From Paracoccus beibuensis (GTDB lineage Bacteria > Pseudomonadota > Alphaproteobacteria > Rhodobacterales > Rhodobacteraceae), in assembly GCF_026162625.1 (NCBI RefSeq), contig NZ_JAOTBD010000007.1, positions 62,001 through 126,000 on the forward strand: DNA of 64,000 nucleotides, written 5' to 3'. The notes under the pieces were generated by a model that worked only from the letters and a program-made list of their open reading frames with translations, ran no database searches and was not told the DNA's origin. Below, piece after piece: positions 46,100 to 56,080 of this stretch. Each line of letters starts with the position of its first letter. Position 1 is the stretch's first letter. Both the position numbers and the translations under genes were made by a program.

Positions 46100-47875
46100 T
46101 CAGGCAAGTTCCCGCCGTTCGGCCATCAGCCCCTGCACCAGCGCATAGCAGGCGCCCAGAAGCACGATGGTGAACGGAAACCCGGTCGAAACCGCCATCG
46201 CCTGCAGCGCAACAAGGCCGCCGCCCAGCAGAAGCGCGATGGCGATCAGCCCCTCGGCGCTGACCCAGAAGATCCGCTGCGGCACCGGCGCGTTCACCTT
46301 GCCCCCCGCCGCGATCGTGTCGATCACCAGTGACCCGGAATCCGAGGATGTGACGAAGAACACGATCACCAGGGTGATGCCCACGAAGCTGGTGATCGAC
46401 GACAGCGGCAGCTGCGCCAGCATCTGGAACAACTCCAGCTCCAGCGGGGCCTCGGTGATGCCCAAGAAGCCGCCAAGCGTGATGTCGATGGCCGTGCCGC
46501 CAAGTGCCGTCATCCACAGCACCGAGATCAGCGACGGTACGATCAGCACGGCGACCAGGAACTGCCGCACGGTCCGGCCGCGCGACACGCGGGCGATGAA
46601 CATGCCGACGAAGGGTGACCAGCTGATCCACCATGCCCAATAGAACGCCGTCCAGCCCTGGCGGAAATTGTCGTCCGTCCGACCGAAGGGGTTCGACAGC
46701 GGGATCAGGTCCGCGGCATAGGTGCGCAGGTTGCCGAAGAACCCCGTCAGGATCGTCGCCGTAGGGCCGACGGAGATGACGAAGACCAGCAGCAGCACGG
46801 CCAGCAGCATGTTCAGCTCGGACAGGCGCTTGACCCCCTTCTCGACCCCCAGCACGACCGAGGCGCCAGCCACCATCGTGATCAGCACGATCAGGACGAT
46901 CCGCGTCAGGTTGCTGTCGGAGATGCCGAACAGGAAGGCCAGTCCCGCCGTCGCCTGCTGTGCACCCAGCCCCAGCGAGGTCGCAAGCCCGAAGATCGTC
47001 GCAAGCACGGCGACGATGTCGATGATGTGGCCGGGCCAGCCCCAGACGCGTTCCCCGAAGATCGGATAGAACACCGACCGCAGGGTCAGCGGCAGGCCCT
47101 TGTTATAGGCGAAAAGCCCAAGCGCCAGTGCCACCACCGCATAGATCGCCCAAGGGTGCAGGCCCCAGTGGAAGATCGTCGCGGCCATCGCCAGCCGCCG
47201 CGCCGCTAGTGGATCACCCTCTGCCCCGGCAAGCGGCGCCCAGTCCGTCCTGACGCCGTTTTCGACCACAGGGCCGCCCAAGGCAGCCTCGAAGTGGCCC
47301 AAGGGTTCGCTGACACCATAGAACATCAGCCCGATGCCCATGCCTGCCGCAAACAGCATCGCGAACCAGCCCATCAGTCCGAAATCGGGCGTGGCGTCGG
47401 GACCGCCGAGGCGGATCGCACCAAGCGGAGATACGATCAGCGCCAGGCACAGCAGCACGAAGATATTGCCCGCAATCAGGAAGAACCAGTCAAGGTTCCC
47501 CGTCAGCCCGTCGCGCATCCCGCCGAACACGGGACCCAGTTGCTCGGGAAAGATCAAAGTGGCTGCGGTGAACAGCACCACTGCGGCTGCCGACACGCCG
47601 AAGACCGGGTTGTGTATGTCGAAGGCGAACGGGGCCGTCCCCTCGATATTGTCCTGACCGATGGTATAGTCGGTCTCGATGATTTCCGTCGGCCCTTCGG
47701 GCTCGGGCAGCGCCTCGAGGCTGGCGTCCGCTTCGGCCACTGGCAGCGGGGGCGCAGGTAGCGGCTTATTGGGTTTGGCCGGAAAGCGGCCGCTCAGCGC
47801 GTCCTGTTCGCGCGCATCCCGAGGATTGCGTGCGTCACGCGTTCCCGGCGATTGGCTTGTGGGTTTCTTCGTCAT
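46100..47875 (-). CDS. BCCT-family betaine/choline/carnitine transporter
   Basis: Secondary transporter for compatible solutes, 591 residues with twelve membrane segments. Family signatures: AAGMGIGLMFYGVSEPLGH (the glycine-rich GMGIG unwound helix), HPWAIYAVVALALG, and WTAFYWAWWISWSPFVGMFIARVSRGRT in TM8, with a DSGSLVIDTI cytoplasmic loop. GMGIG followed by L rather than a charged residue fits Na+-coupled members such as BetP. There is an unusual N-terminal cytoplasmic extension of about 88 residues (Arg/Asp- then Pro/Glu-rich). It diverges from a potassium-uptake pair. Confidence 0.92.
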   Translation of the reverse strand: MTKKPTSQSPGTRDARNPRDAREQDALSGRFPAKPNKPLPAPPLPVAEADASLEALPEPEGPTEIIETDYTIGQDNIEGTAPFAFDIHNPVFGVSAAAVVLFTAATLIFPEQLGPVFGGMRDGLTGNLDWFFLIAGNIFVLLCLALIVSPLGAIRLGGPDATPDFGLMGWFAMLFAAGMGIGLMFYGVSEPLGHFEAALGGPVVENGVRTDWAPLAGAEGDPLAARRLAMAATIFHWGLHPWAIYAVVALALGLFAYNKGLPLTLRSVFYPIFGERVWGWPGHIIDIVAVLATIFGLATSLGLGAQQATAGLAFLFGISDSNLTRIVLIVLITMVAGASVVLGVEKGVKRLSELNMLLAVLLLVFVISVGPTATILTGFFGNLRTYAADLIPLSNPFGRTDDNFRQGWTAFYWAWWISWSPFVGMFIARVSRGRTVRQFLVAVLIVPSLISVLWMTALGGTAIDITLGGFLGITEAPLELELFQMLAQLPLSSITSFVGITLVIVFFVTSSDSGSLVIDTIAAGGKVNAPVPQRIFWVSAEGLIAIALLLGGGLVALQAMAVSTGFPFTIVLLGACYALVQGLMAERRELA

Positions 47876-48084
47876 CGTCGCCTTTCATTTCGGAGTCCTG
47901 CCGGGCGTCGGCCCCGACACCGGGGCCTTGGCCCCGCGGCCGTTGCGGGCATAACAGGGCAAGCTATCTCACATTTCCGTCACATTGGCCACTGGCCAAG
48001 TTCGGCGCCGCGACGTCCCAGCTTGACTTCGACTTGCGCACAGATGAAGCATCCCGACGTTTTGCCTGTTGCAAGAGGTCCCTT

Positions 48085-48741
48085 ATGGGAAGAGTGAGTC
48101 GCAGCTTCGTCGTCATCGGCCTTGGCGCCTTCGGCAGCGTAGTCGCCTCGGAACTGGCGCGTTTCGGCAACCAGGTGCTCGGCATCGACAAGGACCCTCG
48201 GCGGGTTTCGATGCTGGCGGACCAGCTGCCGTCGGTCGCCATTCTCGACGCCTCGGACGAGGGCGCGCTGCGCGAGGCCGGCGTCGACCGCTATGACGTC
48301 GGCCTGGTGTCGATCGGCAACGACCTCGAAAACAGCGTCATCGCGGCTATGAACCTGCGCCTGATCGGCGTTGGCACTATCTGGGCCAAGGCCGAAAGCC
48401 GCACCCACCACCGCATTCTGTCCAAGATCGGCGCCGACCGCGTGATCCTGCCGGGGCTGGAGATGGGGCGCCATGCCGCTCAGATGCTGAACAACCCGGC
48501 GGTGCAGGACTATGTCGCGCTTGGCAACGGCTTTTCAGTCGTGAACCTGATGATCCCGCTGCGCCTCTCTGGCCGCAAGCTGTCCGACCTGCATATCGAC
48601 AGCGGGATCGAGGTTCTGGGCATGATGCGGGGAACAGAATATCGGTCGACCCGCGACGACGACCCGGTGCTGCAGACGAACGACCGCCTGCTGCTGCTGG
48701 GCAAGCGGGTGGACCTGACCCGCTTCGGCGATCAGCTGTGA
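48085..48741 (+). CDS. potassium-uptake regulatory subunit (TrkA/KtrA, RCK)
   Basis: A 218-residue NAD(H)/ATP-binding gating subunit: one RCK_N domain (SFVVIGLGAFGSVVASELARFGNQVLGID, a GxGxxG Rossmann motif at about 10-15, with acidic ILDASDEG) and one TrkA_C domain. Single-domain length fits KtrA rather than double TrkA. ATG 48085 has AGAGG upstream; the longer frame from 47830 is rejected. The stop overlaps the GTG start of the channel gene by three bases. Confidence 0.92.
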   Translation: MGRVSRSFVVIGLGAFGSVVASELARFGNQVLGIDKDPRRVSMLADQLPSVAILDASDEGALREAGVDRYDVGLVSIGNDLENSVIAAMNLRLIGVGTIWAKAESRTHHRILSKIGADRVILPGLEMGRHAAQMLNNPAVQDYVALGNGFSVVNLMIPLRLSGRKLSDLHIDSGIEVLGMMRGTEYRSTRDDDPVLQTNDRLLLLGKRVDLTRFGDQL

Positions 48742-50117
48742 GCCGCGCGCCGCGGCGCAGACAGGCACCCGGCCTGCTGGGGCTGCGCCGGGCACTGGCC
48801 CGCTGGCTGTCCCGGACCCCGCCGCCTGCGGTGCTGGCCTCGGGCTATCTTGCGCTGGTCGTGCTGGGGGCGTTCCTGCTGCTGCTGCCGCCGATGACGC
48901 GCCAGCCGATCACGCTGATGGATGCGCTCTTCACCTCGACCTCGGCGGTGACGGTGACCGGGCTTGCGGTGATCGATACGGAACTCGTGCTGACCTTCTG
49001 GGGCCAGCTGGTGGTCGCCGTGCTGATCCAGATGGGCGGCCTTGGCCTGATGACCTTTGCGGTCCTCGTCTGGTCGGCACTGGGTCTGCCGGTCGGCATC
49101 ACCCAGGGGACCTATCTGCGAGAGGACCTGAACCAGACCTCCTATGTCCGCCTGACGCGGCTGGTCTGGACGATTTTCCGCGTGGTCATCGTGGCCGAGA
49201 TCGCCGGCGCCATGCTGCTGTGCCTGTCCTTCATGCCGAACCACGGCTTGGCCGGGGGGCTGTGGCACGCGATCTTCCATTCGATATCGGCCTTCAACAA
49301 CGCCGGGTTCTCGACCTTTTCGCCGGGCCTGACCGGCTATGCCATCGACCCCATCGTGAACACGGTGATCCCCGCGCTCTTCATCGTCGGAGGCATCGGC
49401 TATGTCGTCGTGGCGGACATCTGGAACCGCCCCTTCTGGCGGGGGTGGAGCCTGCACACCCGCCTGATGATGATCGGCACTGCCGTCCTGATCTTGGTGG
49501 GCGTCGGCCTGACTGCGGCGCTGGAATGGACCAACCCGCGCACGCTCGGCCAGTACGACAGCTGGGGCGCACGGATGACCGTGGCATGGTTCCAGGGCGT
49601 GACCACGCGAACCGCCGGGTTCAACAGCACGGACATCAGCGGCCTGCACGATTCGACCTCGCTGCTCTACATGGCGCTGATGATCATCGGGGGCGGACCC
49701 ACCTCGACGGCGGGCGGGCTGAAGGTGACGACCGTCGTGGTGATGGTGCTGGCCACGGCCGCCTTCCTGCGTCGCCGGACCGAGATCTGGGCCTTCGGCC
49801 GATCCATCGCGCTTGGCGACGTGCTGAAGGCGATGGCGCTGATCTCGATCGCGTCGGCGGTGATCTTCACGGCGGTCTTCCTGATGGCGCTCAGCCATGA
49901 CGGCGAATTCATCGACATCGCGTTCGAGGTCTCGTCCGCATTCGGCACCACCGGCCTGTCGCGCGGCTATACGGCCGAGCTGACGGATTTCGGTCGCATC
50001 GTCATCATGACGGTGATGTTCCTGGGCCGCGTCGGGCCGCTGACGCTGGGTTTCTTCCTGGCCACGCGGATGATGCCGCGCGTGCGGTACCCTGCGGGCC
50101 AGGTGCATCTTGGCTGA
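48738..50117 (+). CDS. potassium-uptake channel subunit (TrkH/KtrB)
   Basis: Ion-conducting subunit of 459 residues with four pore repeats. Selectivity-filter-type loops are visible: TSTSAVTVTGLAV, FHSISAFNNAGFST, GVTTRTAGFNSTD and EVSSAFGTTGLSR, each with the essential glycine. Starts at GTG 48738, overlapping the RCK gene stop. Together the two form a Ktr-type K+ importer, sensibly placed across a 209-base gap from the BCCT gene, since potassium and compatible solutes act in succession in osmotic stress. Confidence 0.94.
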   Translation: MSRAPRRRQAPGLLGLRRALARWLSRTPPPAVLASGYLALVVLGAFLLLLPPMTRQPITLMDALFTSTSAVTVTGLAVIDTELVLTFWGQLVVAVLIQMGGLGLMTFAVLVWSALGLPVGITQGTYLREDLNQTSYVRLTRLVWTIFRVVIVAEIAGAMLLCLSFMPNHGLAGGLWHAIFHSISAFNNAGFSTFSPGLTGYAIDPIVNTVIPALFIVGGIGYVVVADIWNRPFWRGWSLHTRLMMIGTAVLILVGVGLTAALEWTNPRTLGQYDSWGARMTVAWFQGVTTRTAGFNSTDISGLHDSTSLLYMALMIIGGGPTSTAGGLKVTTVVVMVLATAAFLRRRTEIWAFGRSIALGDVLKAMALISIASAVIFTAVFLMALSHDGEFIDIAFEVSSAFGTTGLSRGYTAELTDFGRIVIMTVMFLGRVGPLTLGFFLATRMMPRVRYPAGQVHLG

Positions 50118-50162
50118 TTGCGCCCGTGGGCCTATAAGGCCCGCGAACACGAAGGACATCCA

Positions 50163-50750
50163 ATGCGCCAGGCCACGATCACCCGCAACACCTCGGAAAC
50201 GCAGGTTCAGGTCACGCTGAACCTGGACGGCACCGGGGTCTATGACAACCAGACCGGCGTGGGGTTCTTCGACCACATGCTGGACCAGCTGTCGCGGCAT
50301 TCGCTGATCGACATGACCATCCGCGCGAAGGGCGACCTGCATATCGACGACCACCACACGGTCGAGGACACGGGCATTGCCATCGGCCAGGCGCTGGTGC
50401 AGGCGCTTGGCGACAAGAAGGGCATCCGCCGTTACGGCAGCTTCCTGCTGGCAATGGACGATTCGCTGGTGCGCGCCGCGCTGGACCTGTCGGCGCGGCC
50501 CTACCTCGTCTGGAACGTGGACTTTCCCTCCTCGACCATCGGGACGTTCGATACGGAACTGGTGCGCGAGTTCTTCCAGGCGCTGTCTACGCATGGCGGC
50601 ATCACGCTGCACGTGGATCGCATCCACGGGCTGAACAGCCACCACATTGCCGAGGCCGCGTTCAAGGCCGTCGCCCGCGCGCTCCGCGAAGCGGTCGAGC
50701 CCGATCCGCGCATGGCGGGCGTCCTGCCCTCGACCAAGGGGGCGCTGTGA
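50163..50750 (+). CDS. hisB: imidazoleglycerol-phosphate dehydratase
   Basis: Sixth step of histidine biosynthesis, 195 residues, monofunctional (no phosphatase domain). The Mn-binding motifs are present: [32 protein letters not shown] and the matching second half [14 protein letters not shown], giving the paired DHHTxED/HHxxE sites. ATG 50163 is preceded by AAGGA; the frame upstream is not used. Its stop overlaps the hisH start. Confidence 0.97.
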   Translation: MRQATITRNTSETQVQVTLNLDGTGVYDNQTGVGFFDHMLDQLSRHSLIDMTIRAKGDLHIDDHHTVEDTGIAIGQALVQALGDKKGIRRYGSFLLAMDDSLVRAALDLSARPYLVWNVDFPSSTIGTFDTELVREFFQALSTHGGITLHVDRIHGLNSHHIAEAAFKAVARALREAVEPDPRMAGVLPSTKGAL

Positions 50751-51379
50751 TGCGGATCGCTCTGGTCGACTACGACAGCGGCAACCTGCATTCGGCCGAA
50801 AAGGCGTTTCAGCTGATGGGCCGTGAGGCAGGTGCCGAGATCATCGTGACCTCGGACCCAGACATCGCCGCAAAGGCCGACCGGATCGTGCTGCCCGGCG
50901 ACGGTGCCTTCCCCGCCTGCCGCACCGCTCTGGGCGAGGTTGACGGCATGGCCGAGGCGATCGGCCACGCCGTGCTGTCCCGCGGCGTCCCCTTCATGGG
51001 GATCTGCGTCGGCATGCAGATGCTGGCCACCACCGGGCACGAATACCGCCAGACCCCCGGACTCGACTGGATCGGAGGAGAGGTGCAGGCCATCGCCGCG
51101 CCCGGCCTCAAGGTGCCGCACATGGGCTGGAACGACCTGGTGATCGACCGCCCCCACCCGGTGCTGGAAGGGATCGCCACCGGCGACCACGCCTATTTCG
51201 TGCATAGCTGGCAGTTTCAGGTGACCGATCCCGCGCATCTGCTGGCGCATGTCGATTATGGCGGTCCGGTGACGGCGGTGGTCGGGCGCGACAACATCAT
51301 CGGCACCCAGTTCCATCCTGAAAAGTCCCAGACGGTCGGCCTGCGGCTGATCGCGAACTTCCTGCGCTGGCAGCCCTGA
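50750..51379 (+). CDS. hisH: imidazole glycerol phosphate synthase, glutaminase subunit
   Basis: Class I glutamine amidotransferase, 209 residues, that supplies ammonia to HisF. Catalytic triad: Cys86 in GICVGMQML, and the His-Glu pair in TQFHPEKSQ. LVDYDSGNLHSAEKAF and VLPGDGAFP are the usual N-terminal motifs. ATG 50750 overlaps the hisB stop by one base (TGATG); an overlapping GTG at 50747 is also possible. No hisA or hisF follows here, so the his genes are split. Confidence 0.96.
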   Translation: MRIALVDYDSGNLHSAEKAFQLMGREAGAEIIVTSDPDIAAKADRIVLPGDGAFPACRTALGEVDGMAEAIGHAVLSRGVPFMGICVGMQMLATTGHEYRQTPGLDWIGGEVQAIAAPGLKVPHMGWNDLVIDRPHPVLEGIATGDHAYFVHSWQFQVTDPAHLLAHVDYGGPVTAVVGRDNIIGTQFHPEKSQTVGLRLIANFLRWQP

Positions 51380-51427
51380 CGCCCCATCGTTGCGCCACGA
51401 CCGAACGGGGCAGCGCCCCTGCCCCCC

Positions 51428-52336
51428 TCACCCGTCAACGTAATCCTGGTAAAGGGCGGCGACGCGCCGCGTCACCGGCCCGCCAACACCGGCGTGCAGC
51501 GGTCGCCCGTCGATGCTGGCGACCGGGGTGATCCCGCCAAGCGTGCCGGTCACGAAGGCCTCGTCCGCGGCATAGGTCTGCGCCAGCGTGAAGCTCCCCT
51601 CTCGCAGCACACCGCCCGCCTCGCGCCACAGGCGCATCACGGTGGCCCGAGTGATCCCGTTGAAACAGCACGCCCCGTCCGACGTCCAAAGCTCCCCTCC
51701 CCGCACCATGAAGAAGTTCGTCGAGTTGCAGCTGGCGACGAAGCCGCGGTCGTCCAGCATCAGCGCCTCGTCGGCGCCCATGTCGATCGCCTGGTTCAGC
51801 GCCTGGATGAAGTTCAGCCGGCTGTGCGAATTCAGCCGCAGGTCGAACACGTCCGGCGTCGAGCATCGGATGGCCGAGGTCATCAGCCTCAACCCCCGCG
51901 CCTTCAGCGCCGCGTTGGGCTGCTTCCATTCCGCCAGGATCACCACCGTCGGCCCGCCCGCGACGAAGCGCGGGTCCTGGTTGATCGTCGTCTTGACGCC
52001 CCGCGTCACCATCAGCCGGATGTGGACACCGTCCTCCATCCCGTTCGCCTCCAGCAGGCCGTGGATCGCCGCCACAAGCGCCTCGCGGGGCATCAGCTCC
52101 AGCCGGATCGTGTTCGCGCCTTCATATAGCCGGTCGAGATGCGCCTCCAGCGACAGGATGCGGCCGCGCACCAGGCGCAGCCCCTCCCACACGCCGTCGC
52201 CCAGGCCAAAGCCCGCGTCGAAGATAGACACCGCCGCCCGGTCGCGCGGCACCAGATCGCCGTTCACATGGACCAGCACGCGGTCGTTGCGGTGGTCAAG
52301 GGCATAGCTCTGGGCACTGGCTTCGGTATCGGGCAT
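51428..52336 (-). CDS. class IV aminotransferase-like protein
   Basis: PLP-dependent fold type IV enzyme (branched-chain or D-amino-acid aminotransferase group), 302 residues. [19 protein letters not shown] is the family N-terminal motif, and [26 protein letters not shown] and [15 protein letters not shown] are the usual core strands and phosphate-cup region. The segment that should hold the Schiff-base lysine reads [10 protein letters not shown]: arginine stands where I would expect lysine, and the only lysines (GVKTTIN, EWKQ, LKARG) are outside that region. Start 52336 is chosen for the standard N-terminus. Divergent from ade. Confidence 0.85.
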   Translation of the reverse strand: MPDTEASAQSYALDHRNDRVLVHVNGDLVPRDRAAVSIFDAGFGLGDGVWEGLRLVRGRILSLEAHLDRLYEGANTIRLELMPREALVAAIHGLLEANGMEDGVHIRLMVTRGVKTTINQDPRFVAGGPTVVILAEWKQPNAALKARGLRLMTSAIRCSTPDVFDLRLNSHSRLNFIQALNQAIDMGADEALMLDDRGFVASCNSTNFFMVRGGELWTSDGACCFNGITRATVMRLWREAGGVLREGSFTLAQTYAADEAFVTGTLGGITPVASIDGRPLHAGVGGPVTRRVAALYQDYVDG

Positions 52337-52449
52337 CGGCGTCTCCTTGGTCAGGGCACAGGCAAGCACGGGCCGCGCGCGAGGACAAGCCGCTCTGGAC
52401 GCTGCACGGCAGATCGGGTTCTGTCGTCGGAATTGAACAGGAGAGTGAC

Positions 52450-54141
52450 ATGGACGATCTGGAACGCCGCATCGCGCAGGCACGCGGGGACGAGCCCGCC
52501 GATCTGGTCCTGCGCGGCGGCCAGGTCTTCGACCTGATAACCGGTGCGATGATCCGCGGCGATGTGGCCATCTGCGGCGACCGCATCGCCGGTGTCGGAA
52601 ACTATGACGCCCGGCAGGTGATCGACGTGACCGGGCTGACGCTGGTGCCCGGCTTCATCGACACGCACCTGCATGTCGAGAGCAGCCTTGTCACTCCGTT
52701 CGAGTTCGACCGCTGCGTCACCCCGCGCGGCGTCACCACGGCCATCTGCGACCCGCACGAGATTGCCAACGTCATCGGCCTCGACGGCATCCGCTATTTT
52801 CAGCAGGCGTCCGAACACCTGCTGATGGACCTGCGCGTCCAGTTGTCCTCCTGCGTGCCGTCGACCAACATGGAGACCTCGGGCGCTCGGATCGAGGCCG
52901 ATGATCTGGCGCAGGTCATGGGTCATCCTTCGGCCATCGGGCTGGCCGAGTTCATGAACTATCCCGGCGTGATCCACCGCGACCCGGCCGCCATGGCCAA
53001 GCTGCGGCTGTTCGACGGCGGCCACATCGACGGTCATTGCCCGCAGCTGTCGGGCCGAAACCTGAACGCCTATGTCGCCGCCGGCATCCGTACCGAGCAC
53101 GAAGCGACGACGGCCGAGGAGGCGCTGGAGAAACTGCGGAAGGGCATGCGCGTGCTGATCCGCGAAGGCTCGGTCAGCAAGGATCTGGACGCGCTGCAAC
53201 CGGTGCTGACCGACATCACCAGCGCCTACATGTGCCTGTGCACCGACGATCGGAACCCGCTGGACATCGGCGAACACGGGCACCTGGACTACATGATCCG
53301 CCGCCTGATCGCGCGCGGCACCTCGCCCCTGGCCGCCTACCGCGCCGCCAGCCTGTCAGCGGCCGAGGCGTTCGGCCTGAAGGACCGCGGCCTGGTCGCC
53401 CCCGGCCTGCGGGCCGACATCGTGGCGCTGGACAGCCCGGAGAGCTGCCGCGCGCAACTGGTCCTGTGCGGTGGGCGCGTCGTGGACGACGCGGCCTTCT
53501 CGGCGCGCGGCGATGTCGCCCCGGTCGGCCGCGCCTCGGTCAAGGCGCCCCGGCTGACGCCGCAGCATTTCCGCTGCACCGGCAACAGGACCGAGACACC
53601 GGTCATCGGCATCATCGAAGGCAAGATCATCACCGGGCACCTGACCGTCGACATCGCCCCCGAAGACGGAGACAAGCGCCCCGACACGTCTCGCGACCTG
53701 ACCCGCATCGCGGTGATCGAGCGGCACGGCAAGAACGGCAACATCGCCACCGGCTTCGTTCGCGGCTTCGGCCTGACCTCGGGCGCCATCGCATCGACAG
53801 TCTGCCACGACCACCACAACATTGCCGTCGTCGGCATTGATTATGACGACATGGCCCTGGCAGCCAACCGCCTGTCGCAGATCGAGGGCGGCTTCGTTGT
53901 CGTGCAGCACGGCCGTGTTCTGGCCGAACTGCCCCTGCCCATCGCCGGCCTCATGAGCCTTCAGCCATTCGAGTACGTCCGCGACAGCCTGACCGCGCTT
54001 CGCGCAGCCGCCCGCACGCTCGGCACCGGGCTGGAGGAGCCGTTCCTGCAGCTGGCCTTCCTCGCCCTGCCGGTCATCCCGGCGCTCAAGATCACCGATT
54101 GCGGCATGGTCGACGTCACGCGGTTCGAAATCATCCCCTGA
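52450..54141 (+). CDS. ade: adenine deaminase
   Basis: Hydrolyses adenine to hypoxanthine and ammonia, 563 residues, amidohydrolase family AdeC type. Metal-site motif DTHLHVES with His73 and His75, then [19 protein letters not shown] and the CTDDRNP aspartate; the C-terminal domain has [20 protein letters not shown] and the [12 protein letters not shown] motif specific to bacterial adenine deaminases. ATG has AGGAG upstream. It works in purine salvage. Confidence 0.95.
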   Translation: MDDLERRIAQARGDEPADLVLRGGQVFDLITGAMIRGDVAICGDRIAGVGNYDARQVIDVTGLTLVPGFIDTHLHVESSLVTPFEFDRCVTPRGVTTAICDPHEIANVIGLDGIRYFQQASEHLLMDLRVQLSSCVPSTNMETSGARIEADDLAQVMGHPSAIGLAEFMNYPGVIHRDPAAMAKLRLFDGGHIDGHCPQLSGRNLNAYVAAGIRTEHEATTAEEALEKLRKGMRVLIREGSVSKDLDALQPVLTDITSAYMCLCTDDRNPLDIGEHGHLDYMIRRLIARGTSPLAAYRAASLSAAEAFGLKDRGLVAPGLRADIVALDSPESCRAQLVLCGGRVVDDAAFSARGDVAPVGRASVKAPRLTPQHFRCTGNRTETPVIGIIEGKIITGHLTVDIAPEDGDKRPDTSRDLTRIAVIERHGKNGNIATGFVRGFGLTSGAIASTVCHDHHNIAVVGIDYDDMALAANRLSQIEGGFVVVQHGRVLAELPLPIAGLMSLQPFEYVRDSLTALRAAARTLGTGLEEPFLQLAFLALPVIPALKITDCGMVDVTRFEIIP

Positions 54142-54169
54142 CGCCAGCCAGCCAGCAAGGCGCACCGGC

Positions 54170-54760
54170 TCAGACGGTCCGCAGCGCCACATCGACCGCC
54201 GCGATGGCCCGAGAGATCGCGTCCGCGATGCTCAGGTCGCTCGTGTCCAGAACCACCGCATCCGCGGCCGGGCGCAGCGGTGCCGCCGCCCGCTGGCTGT
54301 CGCGCAGGTCACGCTCGCGCAGTTCGGCCAGCATCCGGGCCGGGTCCTCGCCCAGCTCGGCCGCCCGCCGCGCCGCCCGCACCTCGTCCGAGGCGACAAC
54401 GTAGAGCTTCACCTGCGCGCCCGGACAGATCACCGTGCCGATGTCGCGGCCGTCCAGCACCGCGCCCGGCTCTTGCGCCGCAAAGCGGTGCTGGAACTCG
54501 ACCAGCGCCGCACGAACCTCGGGGATCGCAGCGATGCGGCTGGCAGCCTGCCCCGCCTCGGCGCTGCGCAGGTCGGGCCGGGCCAGATCTTCGGGCGCCA
54601 GCGCCTGCGCGGCCGCGACCGCATCGCCGCCCTTGGCGCCCGTCGCACGATAGAGCAGCCCGGTATCCAAGTGGTGGAACCCGAAATGCTGCGACAGGGC
54701 GCGGGCGATGGTGCCCTTGCCGGATGCGGCCGGTCCGTCGATGGCGATGATGAAGGGCAT
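54170..54760 (-). CDS. cmk: cytidylate kinase
   Basis: Phosphorylates CMP and dCMP, 196 residues. [21 protein letters not shown] is the P-loop, [12 protein letters not shown] and the [21 protein letters not shown] segment are the CMP-binding and core motifs, and [21 protein letters not shown] is the lid. Slightly shorter than usual because the NMP-binding insertion is reduced. Starts one base after the FOXRED1-like gene and is probably co-transcribed with it. Confidence 0.95.
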   Translation of the reverse strand: MPFIIAIDGPAASGKGTIARALSQHFGFHHLDTGLLYRATGAKGGDAVAAAQALAPEDLARPDLRSAEAGQAASRIAAIPEVRAALVEFQHRFAAQEPGAVLDGRDIGTVICPGAQVKLYVVASDEVRAARRAAELGEDPARMLAELRERDLRDSQRAAAPLRPAADAVVLDTSDLSIADAISRAIAAVDVALRTV

Positions 54761-54761
54761 G

Positions 54762-55934
54762 TCAGACGATATGAGCCTCTGCGAAGGGGGCGTTGTCCAG
54801 AACCCTTTGCACACCAAGCGGCGACAGGTCCAGCGTCTGCCAGTCCCCATGCAGGATCTGTTCGGCGATGCCGCGCCCGACGGCGGGGGCCTGCTGCAGC
54901 CCGTGGCCCGAAAAGCCGTTGGCGTGATAGAGGTTCGGCACCAGCGGGTTGCGCCCCAGGATCGCGTTCTGGTCCAGCCGGTTGAACGCATAGTGCCCCA
55001 CCCACCACCGCGTCACCCGCGCCTCGGCAAAGTCCTCGGCGCGGGTAAAAAGGGCCGGCCATACGACATCGTCCCAAAGGTCGTGATCGGCGTCGAAGTC
55101 GTCGGCCGCGCACGCATCGTCGCCGGCCGGCACCGCTGCGGCGATCCAATGGTCATGCTCGGGCCGCAGGTAGATGCCTTGGTGGTCGACGATCAGCGGC
55201 GCGTCGCGATGTCGCGCCTTGGGGGCGTCGACGACGAAGACCGTCCGCTTGCGGGGTTCGACCGGCAGCGACATGGGCAGGCCGTTCATCAGCATGGCGC
55301 AGGCCGGACCAGCGGCGTTGACGAAGGCCTCCGCCTGAAGCCCGTCGCCGCTGGCCAGCCGGGCGGCGGTGACGCGGCTGTCAGAAAGCTCCAGCCCCGT
55401 CACCCGGTCGGTCACGAACCGCACCCCGGCTGCCCGCGCAGCGTTCCGCAGCCCCTGCAGCAGGCCCATGTTGTCGAACCAGCCTTCGTCCCGCGGGCCG
55501 AAGCTGCCCGCGACCACGTCCTGCGTGTTCATCCACGGAAACCGACGCGCAATCGCATGAGCGTCCCAGACCTCGGTCGCCGCGCCGAGCGACCTCTGCA
55601 TGACGGCCAGCGTCTCCAGCTGCGCCGCACCGGCTTCGGTGCCGGTCAGGAACAGATAGCCGTTCTCTCGCAGGCCCAGGTCGGGCACACCGCCTTCCGG
55701 TCCGGTCCAGCTGGCAAAGTCGCGGATGAAGTCGATCCCGAAGCGGCTGATCTCGACGTTCACCGGATTGGTGAACTGCTGGCGGATAGAGGCGACCGAC
55801 AGCGCGGTCGAGCTGCGGTGGTATCCGGGCTCGGGTTCGACCACCGTCACCGACAGTCCCGGCTGCATCCGCGTCAACCAGAACGCGACCGAGGCGCCCA
55901 TGACCGCGCCGCCCGCAACAACTATGTCGACCAT
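54762..55934 (-). CDS. FOXRED1-like FAD-dependent oxidoreductase
   Basis: A 390-residue DAO-family flavoprotein. The dinucleotide-binding motif is [19 protein letters not shown]; substrate-side and C-terminal motifs include [21 protein letters not shown] and [25 protein letters not shown], then [13 protein letters not shown], which match human FOXRED1, a complex I assembly factor, almost step for step. Not linked to a known amino-acid oxidase operon. Membrane or cytoplasmic role in NADH dehydrogenase biogenesis is inferred from the homologue; a sarcosine-type oxidase is the alternative. Confidence 0.85.
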   Translation of the reverse strand: MVDIVVAGGAVMGASVAFWLTRMQPGLSVTVVEPEPGYHRSSTALSVASIRQQFTNPVNVEISRFGIDFIRDFASWTGPEGGVPDLGLRENGYLFLTGTEAGAAQLETLAVMQRSLGAATEVWDAHAIARRFPWMNTQDVVAGSFGPRDEGWFDNMGLLQGLRNAARAAGVRFVTDRVTGLELSDSRVTAARLASGDGLQAEAFVNAAGPACAMLMNGLPMSLPVEPRKRTVFVVDAPKARHRDAPLIVDHQGIYLRPEHDHWIAAAVPAGDDACAADDFDADHDLWDDVVWPALFTRAEDFAEARVTRWWVGHYAFNRLDQNAILGRNPLVPNLYHANGFSGHGLQQAPAVGRGIAEQILHGDWQTLDLSPLGVQRVLDNAPFAEAHIV

Positions 55935-56080
55935 TCCCGTCCCCGTTGCTCAACCCTTCCCGCACAGCGATCCGATTTCATGCAGCGATGCAAGGGTATC
56001 CTTGAACGATTTGCCCTTGGCAAACTACGTCCGCCACGGTCCTATATGGTTTTACCGCCGTGATTTGAGTATCGCCATTC

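Noticed and set aside
47830..48741. 303-codon frame beginning inside the BCCT N-terminus region
   Set aside because: The RCK gene has a natural start with ribosome site at 48085; the preceding 85 codons overlap the divergent promoter region and resemble nothing.
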